Positions 11,640 through 20,759 of a stretch of DNA of 64,000 nucleotides are shown here, in pieces. The DNA comes from Triticum aestivum. Its lineage: Eukaryota > Streptophyta > Magnoliopsida > Poales > Poaceae. Made by a program: the position numbers and the translations under genes. The DNA is taken from assembly GCF_018294505.1 (NCBI RefSeq), contig NC_057811.1:22734579-22798578 (forward strand), in the 5' to 3' direction. The notes beneath the pieces are model-generated. The model did no database searches, was not told where the DNA came from, and saw only the letters and a list, made by a program, of their open reading frames with translations. The number at the start of each line of letters is the position of its first letter. Positions within the stretch are counted from its first letter, which is position 1.

Positions 11640-12120
11640 AAGAGCGCATGATAGACTACTAATAGGACAAGTATCTGCAACGTTTAGCGTCAAAGATGAT
11701 GCTTACCAGATGTTCTACTGCAGCCCCATCAATATCATCGACATGAAGTTAGGTATCTACTAGTCCTGAAATTGATGGCCTGAAGCTTGATGCATGTATG
11801 ATGTGACACACACATCAGGATATCTGAATAACTTTGACATGTTTGCTCTGTTATCTAGCACTGGGTTGATACTTGTCATTTGCCCTTTCCAAATATATCT
11901 CAGTTTTGCTGTTATGAGAATGTTATATGCATGGTTTCTTATTAGATTTCAAATTCTGCAGCTATGTTTCATGGTTAGGAGAATGTTATATGCATGGCTT
12001 CACTTGATTATGTTCCCTAACTTTTCTGATTTATAATCCGCAGATTTTGGCCTTCATTCATCAAAAGTTGGTGTACAAGGAACTCCAGGAGAAGAATCTT
12101 GAAGTAAATAATTTATATAG
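11640..12120 (+). other. Exon-like captured pieces, gene not recognised
   Basis: At about 11640-11753 an open stretch reads HDRLLIGQVSATFSVKDD and then AYQMFYCSPINIIDMK, ending before a GT-like donor (gttaggtat). After about 290 bp of T-rich intron-like sequence, an acceptor at about 12043 (atccgcag) opens either DFGLHSSKVGVQGTPGEE or ILAFIHQKLVYKELQEKN, followed by stops. The low AT content against the flanks and the splice-like borders suggest exons of a third captured gene. I do not recognise the protein and do not assign a function. Confidence 0.35.
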
Positions 12121-12735
12121 ATAAGGATCTTATGTTGTCGTGGTGGCTGCTGCTGTGACCGAAGATCAAAAGAAGCCTGGAGATGTGCATCATAGTTTTA
12201 GTTGATGTTGCCACCATGTTTTGGTGCATGTGTATTTGATTGTATGTACACTTGATGGATCGTGCAGTCGTGTATGTGTTGTTGTGAGTTTCATTTAGTG
12301 ATTTCTGGATTTGATCATTTAATTGAGAGAAGTATTGATTGTTTGCTGTTGAAATGTGTAAAATTGAAATATGTGATTGAAAATGACTGAATGTTCTATT
12401 GGATCGAATAATATTTGGGATCTAAAAAGGCAATGGCCCAAACAATAGTGCGGGGAATATTGTGCAATGATGAAAAAATGGTACAAAAAGGCTTAATGAA
12501 ATGGACTGCAAAATGGATGAGGCCTAGAAATAAAGAGGCTGAATTGTTGGGCCAGACCCATGTAGGTGATCATAATTGATAGGAAAAATAATAATAAATG
12601 GGCTGAATTGTTGGGTTGGCCCATGTAAAACACCCAATTGGACCGGGCTGATTCTAATCCACCACCTTTACATTTGGTCGCAAATTTGTCACGTCGGCTT
12701 GTCATGTCGGATCCGACGTGGCCTGAGCAGACAGC
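12121..12735. other. Right subterminal part of Pack-CACTA, no gene
   Basis: The stretch contains a possible captured 3' untranslated region (12121-12400, TG-rich) and then repeated GGCTGAATTGTTGGG words (12538 and 12601) on approach to the right terminus. There is no supported ORF. Confidence 0.5.
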
Positions 12736-12788
12736 CAACGACCAAAACAAAAGATCGTTGAACCAACGACCTTTTGTTTTGGTCGTTG
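12736..12788. repeat. Near-perfect inverted repeat in CACTA right end
   Basis: The arms CAACGACCAAAACAAAAG and CTTTTGTTTTGGTCGTTG are exact reverse complements, and each is extended by ATCGTTG or AACGAC toward a loop of a few bases. The whole hairpin spans 53 bp. It belongs to the subterminal GACCA/TGGTC repeat set of the Pack-CACTA. Confidence 0.85.
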
Positions 12789-12973
12789 CCTTCTACGACA
12801 ATATCACAGAGAAGGTCGTTAATTTCATTAAAGACGCTTAGTTTTTGACCATCTATTTTTTGTCACAAAAAGGTCGCAAATAAAAAACAACAACCATTCA
12901 GCGACCAATAGTGATGGTCGCAAGTTGACATATTTCTTGTAGTGCTTTATTCATTTTCTTTGCCGGCGGGCAG

Positions 12974-13474
12974 GGCTTGGGAAAAGTTCATCAAAAAGGT
13001 TCCAGGCCAATGGAAACAAAAGCTAAAATGGGTGCGACCAAAGGTAATTAATTAAGTAGCTAGTACTAGCTAGCTACCATCTCTTTAATTCTAGTTTCAA
13101 TATATACCATTATCATGTTTGATTAATTATTATGTAATTGAATTCTATTCTCGTAAAGGCCCTGAAGTAGGCGCCGGGGAGTGATTTATGTGCATACTAC
13201 GTTTGCGAGAACATTCACATGATGACGTCCGAAAAGAGCAGAACTGATAAAGAGCAATGGGTACGTTTGCCAGAACACTATTCACAATTTTTACATCATT
13301 ATCTAATATATATACACACAACTAATACATGCATATTGATCTCCTTCAAAGATGAAGGAGATGCGGGATAAGCGCCTACCAACGAATCGCGTACGAGCAA
13401 TTCAAGAGGAAATAGTGGGATTTTTGCTCGACCAGGTCATAGATCCCATAGGAGAATTCCATTACCCGTTGTAA
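12974..13474 (+). pseudogene. Ulp1/C48 protease-like exons of CACTA, C-terminal part
   Basis: Three exons continue the interrupted protease gene. Exon 12974-13043 (acceptor cgggcag) reads AWEKFIKKVPGQWKQKLKW; exon 13159-13260 reads SDLCAYYVCENIHMM, where the first Cys fits the catalytic nucleophile of C48 peptidases; the last exon, 13352-13474, reads RVRAIQEEIVGFLLDQVIDP and ends with TAA. A TAG at 13168-13170 lies seven codons before the catalytic Cys, where the family carries the oxyanion-hole Gln, so the enzyme is dead by this change alone. Introns have GT donors at 13044 and 13261. Order and direction match the exons before the Pack-CACTA. Confidence 0.75.
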
Positions 13475-13513
13475 TGCCTCCATGTAATGATCTGCAAATT
13501 GTAGGAGAAATTG

Positions 13514-13542
13514 TATGTGTGTGTGTGTGTGCGCGCGCGCGT
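13514..13542. repeat. (TG)n(GC)n microsatellite
   Basis: A run of TG dinucleotides passes into CG dinucleotides just downstream of the protease stop codon. Such alternating purine-pyrimidine runs are mutable simple repeats. Confidence 0.85.
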
Positions 13543-13715
13543 GAATGGTCGTGAGAGAAATTCGATGATATATATATGATCGGTTCTACGAGAAATTCTA
13601 TTTATATATATATGCATAACATGTACAATATGTAGTACCGTAAAATATGTTTGAAATGAAAAAAAAACACAAAATTAGAAGGAAAAATCAAATCATAATA
13701 ACATAAACCCTAAAC

Positions 13716-13926
13716 CTTTTAGTCCCGGTTGGTGTTACCAACCGAGACTAAAAGTCTCCCAGCCCCCGGCGCGGGCTCTCGTGCCACGTGGTGTGCCTTT
13801 GGTCCCGGTTTGTGTTGAACCGGGACTAAAGGGGGGGATCTTTAGTCCCCACCCTTTAGTGCCGGTTCCAGAACCGGCACTAAAGGGCCTTACGAACCGG
13901 GACTATAGCCCGTTTATGCACTACTG
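13716..13926. repeat. CACTA right subterminal hairpins and terminus
   Basis: Three consecutive palindromes occur: 13716-13754 (TTTTAGTCCCGGTTGGT arm), 13798-13831 (GGTCCCGGTT arm) and 13853-13887 (CTTTAGTGCCGGTTC arm). The outermost bases, GCCCGTTTATGCACTACTG ending at 13926, look like the CACTA terminus with one change. TTTAGTCCCGG hairpins of this sort are characteristic of Triticeae CACTA ends. The three bases after it (ccc) would be the target-site duplication, which cannot be tested because the left end is missing. Confidence 0.7.
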
Positions 13927-13964
13927 CCCGCAGTCCTGCTTATAGCGAGGATTCGGGTTCATCG

Positions 13965-14189
13965 ATGTTGCCCTCTGGTCCCGACACTTTTGACGACCCC
14001 GACTTCATCGAGTTCATGAAAGGGCCCAACGAGCCCGTGAAGACTCCTGAGCCGGAGGTGGAGGAGGACGGCGACGACAAAGACGAGGACGAAGGTGATG
14101 GCAACGACCAACCAACGGTCAGCCGCAAGCATCCTTACCCAGACAATGGCCCAGAGGAGGCATCAAAGAAGAAATGCCGAGTACCCTAG
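13965..14189 (+). CDS. Hypothetical acidic protein or gene remnant
   Basis: An ORF of 74 codons starts MLPSGPDTFDDPDFIEFMK, passes through a highly acidic Glu/Asp run, and ends with a short basic stretch EASKKKCRVP that resembles a nuclear signal. It begins 39 bp outside the inferred CACTA end. The composition is unlike random sequence, and the codon use is GC-biased as in grass coding DNA. No domain is recognised. It may be the last exon of a transposon-encoded or nuclear protein whose upstream part is missing. There is no evidence of expression. Confidence 0.3.
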   Translation: MLPSGPDTFDDPDFIEFMKGPNEPVKTPEPEVEEDGDDKDEDEGDGNDQPTVSRKHPYPDNGPEEASKKKCRVP

Positions 14190-15315
14190 GTAGCCTAAAT
14201 TTGAGGGTCCGGTTTCTGGTACCCTAGTTTAGACATCACTATTTTTGTTGTAGTATGACATAATTGTTATTCATATATCAACGAATGCATACAATGGTTC
14301 TATGTTTATATCTGTGGCTAGTACTTTTGAGGAAAAGCTACGAGTATAAGTTGTAGGGCCCTCCGAAGAACCGAGTTGTGAGCGCAGAAGATATAACATA
14401 GACATAAAAACTCAATAGTAACTTATCGAAACACTTAAGATTTAACGGTGAGATAAACAGACCACATGTCCACCATACGCATATCAAACAAACAGGTCAC
14501 GTCGTCTTTGCAGCTCGAGCTTGTCGGCAATGCTTTGTGGCCTGCTTCAGTTTGGAGTTCCCTATCGATGGAGACGGGCTTATTCTCAGCTCGCCTTCCA
14601 AAAGGGAAGGGTTCTTCGCATCTTGCTCTCCTCGCGGGTTGGAAAGGGTCATATCTAGAAACATAAAACAAACAAAAGAAGATTTGCCGAGATCTAAATC
14701 ACAGGGGCTGGGAAAGATTGTCTTTGACGAGCTTGTGGCTATCAAGCTCGCCAAAGCAATGTTTTCTACGTGTTTTATTGTTCTTTGTTCTTTCTTTCCT
14801 TTTTATTTCTCCTTTTATTTTCTAATATGTTATAGGCAATGTGTTTGCTACCCTCTTATTTCTCTTTTATTTTCTATTAAACCACATGTCAAATTCATGC
14901 AATTATTTTTTTCCAGGACGACAGAGGATACACATAGTTTGTTGACTGTCAAGAGTATATTTTCCTTTACTCACGTTAAAATGTTGTGACTATAGGTAAT
15001 CTATGAACCTTGCGATAGCAAGCTACATTTTCGGTATGACTATAAGTTCTTTTAGGTTTTGTTTATTTATGTTTTACATGCCTAATTCCTTGATCTGACT
15101 TTGTAGTGCATTTGTGAACACATAAATGCGGGTGAGGTTTTATGGTCGATAAACCAACTGGACCATAGGTAAAAATATCTCCAACGTTAAGTTCTGATGT
15201 ACTGTGTCAAATTTTTATTGTGGTTGAGATGCTTTTTACTTTCAGTGAACTTTTATAATAGATTTGAGCATTTTCACAAAAAGAAGTATTGTACGTGTTT
15301 TGTTCCAAGTCCTAA
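14190..15315. other. Unclassified stretch with exon-like piece at 14500-14760
   Basis: Most of this stretch is AT-rich. From about 14530 to 14760 a plus-strand open frame reads PIDGDGLILSSPSKREGFF, then RGLERVISRNIKQTKEDLPR, then GKIVFDELVAIKLAK. The balanced composition suggests a decayed exon, but another frame is also open (from 14466) and I cannot choose between them or name the protein. The frame then runs into T-rich DNA after 14760, which looks like intron or noncoding sequence. Confidence 0.3.
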
Positions 15316-17109
15316 GAGCATCTCCAGCCGCGTCCCCAACAGGCCCCCCAAGGCGATTTTTTTGCGCCGGCGGACGAAAATCGGCCCAGTCGCGCCCTTA
15401 GGAGTCCGTTTTTCGCCGGGTTGGGCCGAAATAACAGCCGGCACACCCGAGCCGAACCTGGCGCGCTGGGGGCGCCGGCACAAGCGAAAAGGGGCGTGGG
15501 GCCGCTCCATCGGCGAGAGGAGAGCCTTTTCCCGCCGTTTCCCCCCCCGGCTTCCCTCTCATTCTCTCCATTCCTCCCGCCAATCTCCTCCTCCCCTCCC
15601 AGCCGGCCGCCATGCCGCCGAAGAAGTACGTGGCCCCTCGCGCCGCGACGCGTGCGACCGCCGCCATCACCTAGTCGAAGCAGAGGAAGCCGAGGGCGCC
15701 GCCGTCCAAGCCCCCGGGCATGTCCAACGCCGACTGGAGAGCGGAAGTTCGGTGCCGGGAGGCTGTCACCACCGACAGGCGGAACAGGGCGAACGCCAAG
15801 AAGGCCCGGCAGATCGCGGCGCGGCTCGCGGCTGCGGCGGCGGCGGAGCAGGCGGAGCGCTCGGCCGAACAAGCCGAGGCGGCTCGCGTGGGGATGATGA
15901 ATCCACCCGGCGGCCACGCCCCGTACGCGCCCTGGAGCCAGCAAAGCGTCGGTTCTCCGGCCGGCTTCTCATCGTCGCCGCAACCCTGGGGCTGCACGCC
16001 GTCGCCGGGCTATGCCGACGGTGACGCGCACGGCGGGTTCAACCCAAACATCACCTTCCCCCATGGTCACCCGGCCCAGCGGACGCCCTCGCCCGCCTTC
16101 GCCGGCGTGCAGTACCCTCCGTACACCTACTCCCCACCGGCCTACGCATCCTCCCCGACGCCCCCTCTCCTCCGTGGCGCACTGCCCTTCTTCCAAGGCT
16201 CCACGTCGAATCTCGGCGACACCGACGCGACCGAGGCCGACATGGACGACATCATCACGGCCGTCTCGGCCGCCACCGCCGCGTCCCCCGGGTTTACTAC
16301 CCAGGACGACACAATGGACCTCAACGGCGACATGGACGGCGAGCTCGACTAGGACGAGGAGGAGCCGGAGCTGGAGGAGGAGGAGGAGCCAGCGGCTGCT
16401 CCGGCGAGGAAATGGCCAGGACCGGCAAGCCGCGCATCAAGTGGGCGTCCAAGGAGGACGAGTGCCTCGCCGAAGCGTGGAAAGTCGTCTGCCTCGACCC
16501 GATCACTGGCACAAACCAGAGCTCGACCTACTCCGGACCAACGTCGTCGCGAAGAAGAGGAACACTGACCTGGCTTTCCTCATGGGCGAGGCGGACATGC
16601 TCCAGAGCAACGACGAGAAGCTCAAGGCGTGGTGCTTGGCGGAGCGCTGCCTCATCCTGAACCAGCTGTCGTCGACGGCGCCGCCAACTCTCACGCCCAC
16701 GCCGACGCCGCTGACAAGCCCGAGCGATGATGCCTCCACGATGCCCAGCAGCACAGAAGCCGTGCCAACGCCGCCCAGCACAGAAGCAGCTCCGATACCG
16801 CCAAGCCCGCACACGCCGACTCCACCGTGTGATGCCGTCCCCGCCGTGTTATGTGTTGCCCACGCGCCCTTTCTTTTTTGTACGCCGAACTGTGGCAAGG
16901 TGATGATCGCCGAACTGGGCCGCTGATCGTCGGAACTTATGGCTTTTTTTGTGAGCGGGAATGACCAAGTTTGAATTTGCCGCGACTTGGGGGGCGGCGC
17001 CTGGGGCCGTGGCTGGGAGCTAGATCGCCCCCAGGGGCCAATCTAGCGCCGGTTTGCCCCTAGGCGGCTCTTTTTCGGCACCCTGGGGGGCCAACGGCTG
17101 GAGATGCTC
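15316..17109 (+). mobile_element. PIF/Harbinger-type element carrying only ORF1
   Basis: The inverted ends GAGCATCTCCAGCCG (15316) and CGGCTGGAGATGCTC (ending 17109) are exact, and the 3-bp duplication TAA flanks both sides (15313-15315 and 17110-17112). Ends and duplication fit the PIF/Harbinger superfamily. The 1.8-kb interior is very GC-rich and encodes a Myb/SANT-like protein, but I see no DDE transposase. The copy is therefore non-autonomous. Confidence 0.85.
15612..16850 (+). pseudogene. Harbinger-associated Myb/SANT-like protein (ORF1)
   Basis: A start at 15612 (MPPKKYVAPRAATRATAAIT) meets a TAG at 15672. The frame reopens with MSNADWRAEVRCREAVTTDR at 15720 and runs 210 codons through a coiled Ala/Arg segment and a Pro/Ser-rich segment to a stop at 16350. 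In other frames follow [20 protein letters not shown] (about 16430-16490), the Myb/SANT-like DNA-binding start, and [17 protein letters not shown] with [11 protein letters not shown] (about 16550-16670), the conserved C-terminal part. At least two frameshifts and two stops inactivate it. In PIF/Harbinger systems the Myb-like partner is known to help nuclear import and DNA binding of the transposase. Confidence 0.75.
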
Positions 17110-17112
17110 TAA

Positions 17113-18830
17113 TATCCTATCTCATTTCCATTCTGCTTCATAACGTGCTTTTTCTATAAACAATTTACTCCGTACTGCCCGATAACAAGACCAATCTTTC
17201 GTTCCTCTTTGCTCACAAGCTCTTGCAGATCCGCCGTTTAAATATGCTAGAAATTGAGATATTGGGCAGGCATGTTGAGAACGAGGCTGAGGAGATGTTG
17301 GAACTGCGCTGCAGTCTCAAGCGCATAGCCACCATGGTCAGAATAGTGCTGGTCTGGACGCTGGAGGTCACGCGGATGTGTCGTGGATTAGAGATGGTGC
17401 CGAGGCTGCGACACAATTAACCACAAAGTTGGTATGTGTTTGGGTCTGATTTGATCTGCAATGGTGCAGAACCTGGAGTATTTTATCCCGTGTGGCTGTG
17501 TGTTTGTCAGATAATGTGTTAAGAGCTTTAACGACTGTTTAGTTTTGACGAAATGGTATTAGAGGTTAACTAAGAAGACCCAGGGTGTGATCTTCTTGTG
17601 TGGAGAAAATTATCCTGCCGTTGTTATCACGATATTTTCTGTGTTGTGCATCTGCCCATGGTTGTACTTGTACCTATTGCTACACCCTATGTTACAGCAA
17701 GTGTGTGGAAGTAGCCTCTGCTACAACTTACAAGTTGACTTGCAGTACTGATCTACTCTAGTGCTTACATTCAGTTCGGATTTGTTGGGGTGTATATCGC
17801 TGAAGTCAGTTCGTTTCTGAAAAGAAAACAGATGGTGATAATAATCCTCTCATGTTACATATGGAGTATATGACCATCAGAATTCAGAGCCATGAGCCAG
17901 AAGGATATAACCATCAGAACCATGAGCAAAAAGATCTTGAACTGTTTACTGTTTCTTTTCCCAACCATTTGCATGCAGTACTTGTGACCAAGGAACTGTA
18001 TTTGCATGCAGTACTTGTGACCAAGGAACTGTTTACTGTTTGGTATGTAGTATGGTCATCCTGAAGGATGGAATGGAGCTTGATTGTGTTTATCTTGTGT
18101 TCCTTGGTCTGACAGTGATTGCTGCAGCTGTTTGTTGGATAAGGTGACGAGATCCTAAAAAAACAGCTCAGTTGATAAGCACTTGTTTACTTCCTCGAAA
18201 TTGCTGTGCAGACGAAACTGCACACACGATGTGTAGCCGACAGTCAAGTCCAACCGTAGAACAGTGCTGCTGCTGTGCATCACATGGCTTGAATTTAGCA
18301 TCGTCCACAAATCGTCTGCGTGGCATCGTGTGTATAGCAGCGTTCTTACTTCCTTGCTACTCCCTCCATGTACTAACAAGGCCACCTCGTATTTTTATGT
18401 CTAACTAGTAGTGTGACCTATGTGCGGCTAGTATAAAGATATCCCCTCTGATTTTGACTCGCTCTTGGGCACATTATTTCAAGGACTTTCTACTTTATGG
18501 ATTTGTTTGGACAAAATTATAAATAATATGGTCACAGAAAATAATCCGTGAGGAAAATGAAATGTACATTTTATTTGGACAATCGAAATAATCTATGGTA
18601 ACGCTAATGTCAGAGTTGTTTGAAAGCACCCATTGTTGTCGGTGTATGCATTTATGTTTCGTCACCAATATGTCGTTAGATAACTAAAGCATGAACAAAA
18701 TTCCAATGCTTTCAAAATAGAATTTTCCACCCAGGATTATATTAGTTTAAACCTTGTGTTTCTTTCATCCACTGCCACATCATTTGTGATATTAATTAGA
18801 GAATGCCTATTTAGATTTGTGTGTTCTTCA
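17113..18830. other. Low-complexity-free stretch without a recognised gene
   Basis: The sequence looks like decayed genic DNA rather than a known repeat. An open stretch at 17223-17420 is helical and charged (RHVENEAEEMLELRCSLKRI). Near 18055-18150 another reads DGMELDCVYLVFLGLTVIAA and ends WIR-stop, which resembles a C-terminal membrane anchor. Neither is recognised, and no splice model links them convincingly. The remainder is AT-rich. The open frames on both strands at 18155-18408 are probably chance. Confidence 0.3.
17968..18032 (+). repeat. 33-bp tandem duplication
   Basis: Two adjacent copies of a unit starting TTTGCATGCAGTACTTGTGA and ending GGAACTGT begin at 17968 and 18001 and are identical over their 32 readable bases, with one extra base between them. 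Identity suggests a recent replication slip. Confidence 0.85.
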
Positions 18831-18839
18831 TGTATCTCA

Positions 18840-19170
18840 ATGCTTCACACAGGATCATCTTTCCCGAATGTATGGGGAAATACAAAAAAAGTTCACGAAA
18901 TTTAAAAAAAATGTTCCTCAAATTTGGAAAATATTCTCAGATTCAAAATTTGTTCATCTTTTCAAATAAATGTTCATTGAGTTTAAATTTTCTTCATCAA
19001 ATACAAAAAAGTTTCATCAAAATTCAAAGTGTTCATAAAAAATTAAAATTTTCTCATCAAAATCCAAAAAAAATTACAAATTGTGAACATTTTATGAATT
19101 TGTGAACATTTTTAAAATTTGTGAAGAATTGTCTGGCATTTAGTGAACATTTTCGAAATTCTCAACTTTC
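18840..19170. repeat. Degenerate GTTCA/AAATTT repeat array
   Basis: A long AT-rich array of loosely repeated words (gttcatcaaa, tttcaaa, gtgaacattt) fills this interval. It resembles an unclassified repeat common in wheat-like genomes. The open frame at 18821-19105 is a translation of this array and not a gene. A GC-rich piece, gccacgccccatgcctgggc, follows at about 19249. Confidence 0.6.
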
Positions 19171-20592
19171 TTAAAATTCCAAACTAAAATAAAGAAGCAA
19201 GCTAAAACCGAAAGGAAACAAAAAAATAAAAATAAACGAAAAAAAGGAGCCACGCCCCATGCCTGGGCCGGCGCAAGGTCGCCCCTGGGAGCGAGGGGCT
19301 GCGCGCAGGTTACTATATGGGAGGTCCCAATATTTTGATAGGCGTCAAGCCATAAAAGGAAATTCACCACGCCTTTTTTACCAACGAATGGACAAGAACT
19401 AAAATATTTATATTTTTAATTCGAATAATCAATCTCAACAGACTGCCATGTAGAGTTTTTGTCAGTGGAAGACGTCGCAGCTGAGGGAAATTGGCTGTAT
19501 GTTCCTCTCAGGCTGGCAGTATGCTTCTGTCAGGTTATATAAGTACCTAACGCTCATTTTATTTGCCGCTCCAAGTACTGGAGTACTTGACAGAAGCTCA
19601 GTCTCAAAGGCATTTTCCTAAGTATGTCTTTAACAAATAGAATTGACAATGTTGTTTCACCAACAAATGTAGAACTGGAAGACCGGCGTTTGGCACAGCG
19701 AGAAATAACCTGAGCAGGCTACTGTTGAGGTTGGTTATTCAGAAATAAAATGAAAGAATTCTTGTGGACATATTCAGAAGGTAGAATAAAAATGATATGT
19801 AGTTTTGGAACACCGCATTAGATCTAGGTAACAATTAAATATATGAATCACAAACAACACTGAAGCATGCTACTATATGTTCTTCTGTGCAAAAGCTTAA
19901 CTGATTGTACAGAATTAGCTCACACAGAAAGCAAGATAGCAACAACAGAGTACAACTGTATCGCGTGCAACAACCCAAAGGAGTACAAAACATTTCTGGG
20001 TGGTTTGATCCCACATCTCATTCTCCTACAAAAGTAGCTCACAAAAAAATGCCAGCAAAGGAAATATAATCCGACATCTCATTCCCCTGAGACAGTTGAT
20101 CTTGTACAACAACAGTAACAAAAATGAGTAACTTATAAGGAAACAAACAATTTATTAGTAAAATATAATCTGACATCTCATTCCCCTGAGACATTTGAAC
20201 AAACATGTGATGGATAACCTTACTCTCCAGATGGCAACCTCCTCGGAACATCAATCTCTGACAGGAAGCAAGCTACCTCAACCCTGTGAGTATTTAACAT
20301 TCCCAACATATGTAAGATTGCTTGGCAAGGACTAACTAATGTTCTGCAAAAATAATATAATCATCTTCTTAAAAAGGCACTGTACACAGTATTGATTGAA
20401 GGAACTCATGACAGCAAATTTTAACTACACTTGAGTACTAGTTTAGTCAAACACCAATCATTTTCCCAGGAATATTGAAAAAACAAAGGCAAGAACCACC
20501 AGCTTTGGAAATGAAATTGTTGAAACTAAATTTAAAAAGAAAAGATAAAGGCATATAGCTATCCGCAAGCAGGATATGAATAAACAGTACAG
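19171..20592. other. Intergenic or intronic stretch, no gene recognised
   Basis: The sequence is AT-rich and without supported coding potential. It contains a direct repeat: ATAATCCGACATCTCATTCC near 20067 and ATAATCTGACATCTCATTCC near 20165, each followed by CCTGAGACA. It lies downstream, on the minus strand, of the PHD-finger exon, so it may include introns or the 3' flank of that decayed gene. Confidence 0.45.
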
Positions 20593-20758
20593 TCAAGAAA
20601 AGGGAAATAAATCACTGGCCTTAGAATGAGAACTTGGTGAACTCTGGTATGAATTTGTAGGTCTCTTTGCGTCGTTTTCTTTAGCACAATCTGAGCACAG
20701 GAAATTATCTAACTTTTTGGCCTACTCAATGATCATTCCCATACAGGTTGGATGGAAC
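20593..20758 (-). pseudogene. Decayed exon of an EBS/SHL-like PHD-finger chromatin protein
   Basis: On the minus strand, an acceptor (catgtgcag) opens at 20758 with FHPTCMGMIIE, a TAG, then AKKLDNFLCSDCAKENDAKR and PTNSYQSSPSSHSKA before a stop at 20593. This matches the C-terminal half of the PHD zinc finger and tail of plant EARLY BOLTING IN SHORT DAYS / SHORT LIFE proteins (BAH plus PHD readers of histone H3K4 and H3K27 methylation). The zinc-binding His, Cys and final CxxC are present. The stop replaces an inferred Gln codon. No other exon (BAH, first half of PHD) is seen within 1.2 kb upstream, so this is an isolated piece, perhaps moved by a transposon or the last relic of a gene. Confidence 0.7.
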
Positions 20759-20759
20759 C

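Larger units (their letters stand above)
5429..12944 (+). mobile_element. Non-autonomous Pack-CACTA element with captured gene exons
   Basis: The left end CACTACAAGAAATATGTCA at 5429 is matched by its inverted copy ending at 12944, with the 3-bp target-site duplication CTT on both sides (5426-5428 and 12945-12947). Subterminal regions carry many GACCAT/TGGTC words in both orientations. No transposase is present, so movement must depend on a related element. The interior holds a tandem repeat, a GC-rich leader region, HSP90 exons, PurH exons and further exon-like pieces, all in the plus direction. It lies in an intron of the host CACTA's protease gene. The element is complete by its ends and about 7.5 kb long. 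Confidence 0.9.
1727..13926 (+). mobile_element. CACTA (En/Spm) transposon, 3' part, carrying a nested CACTA
   Basis: This stretch contains exons of a Ptta/En/Spm accessory protein and a Ulp1-like protease in one reading direction. It ends with subterminal hairpins rich in TTTAGTCCCGG words and a right terminus whose reverse complement is CAGTAGTGCATAAACGGG, one base away from a CACTA end. No transposase (TNPD-type) exon is present and no left terminus is visible, so the left part was lost or displaced at the Copia LTR. A 195-bp MITE and a 7.5-kb CACTA element are inserted inside it. All coding parts are decayed. The exact right end is uncertain by a few bases. Confidence 0.75.

Noticed and set aside
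15312..15944. 210-codon minus-strand frame and the overlapping 275-codon plus-strand frame at 15197-16024
   Set aside because: Both are long because the Harbinger element is very GC-rich and poor in stops. The Arg/Pro-rich translations have no domain, and the frame with the Myb/SANT pieces is the real one.
16012..16926. 304-codon plus-strand frame as a separate gene
   Set aside because: Only its last third matches the Myb-like partner protein; the first two thirds are an out-of-frame reading of the Pro/Ser-rich part. It is one decayed gene, not two.
18821..19105. 94-codon frame in the AT-rich array
   Set aside because: Translation of a degenerate GTTCA/AAATTT repeat; residue composition is that of the repeat.
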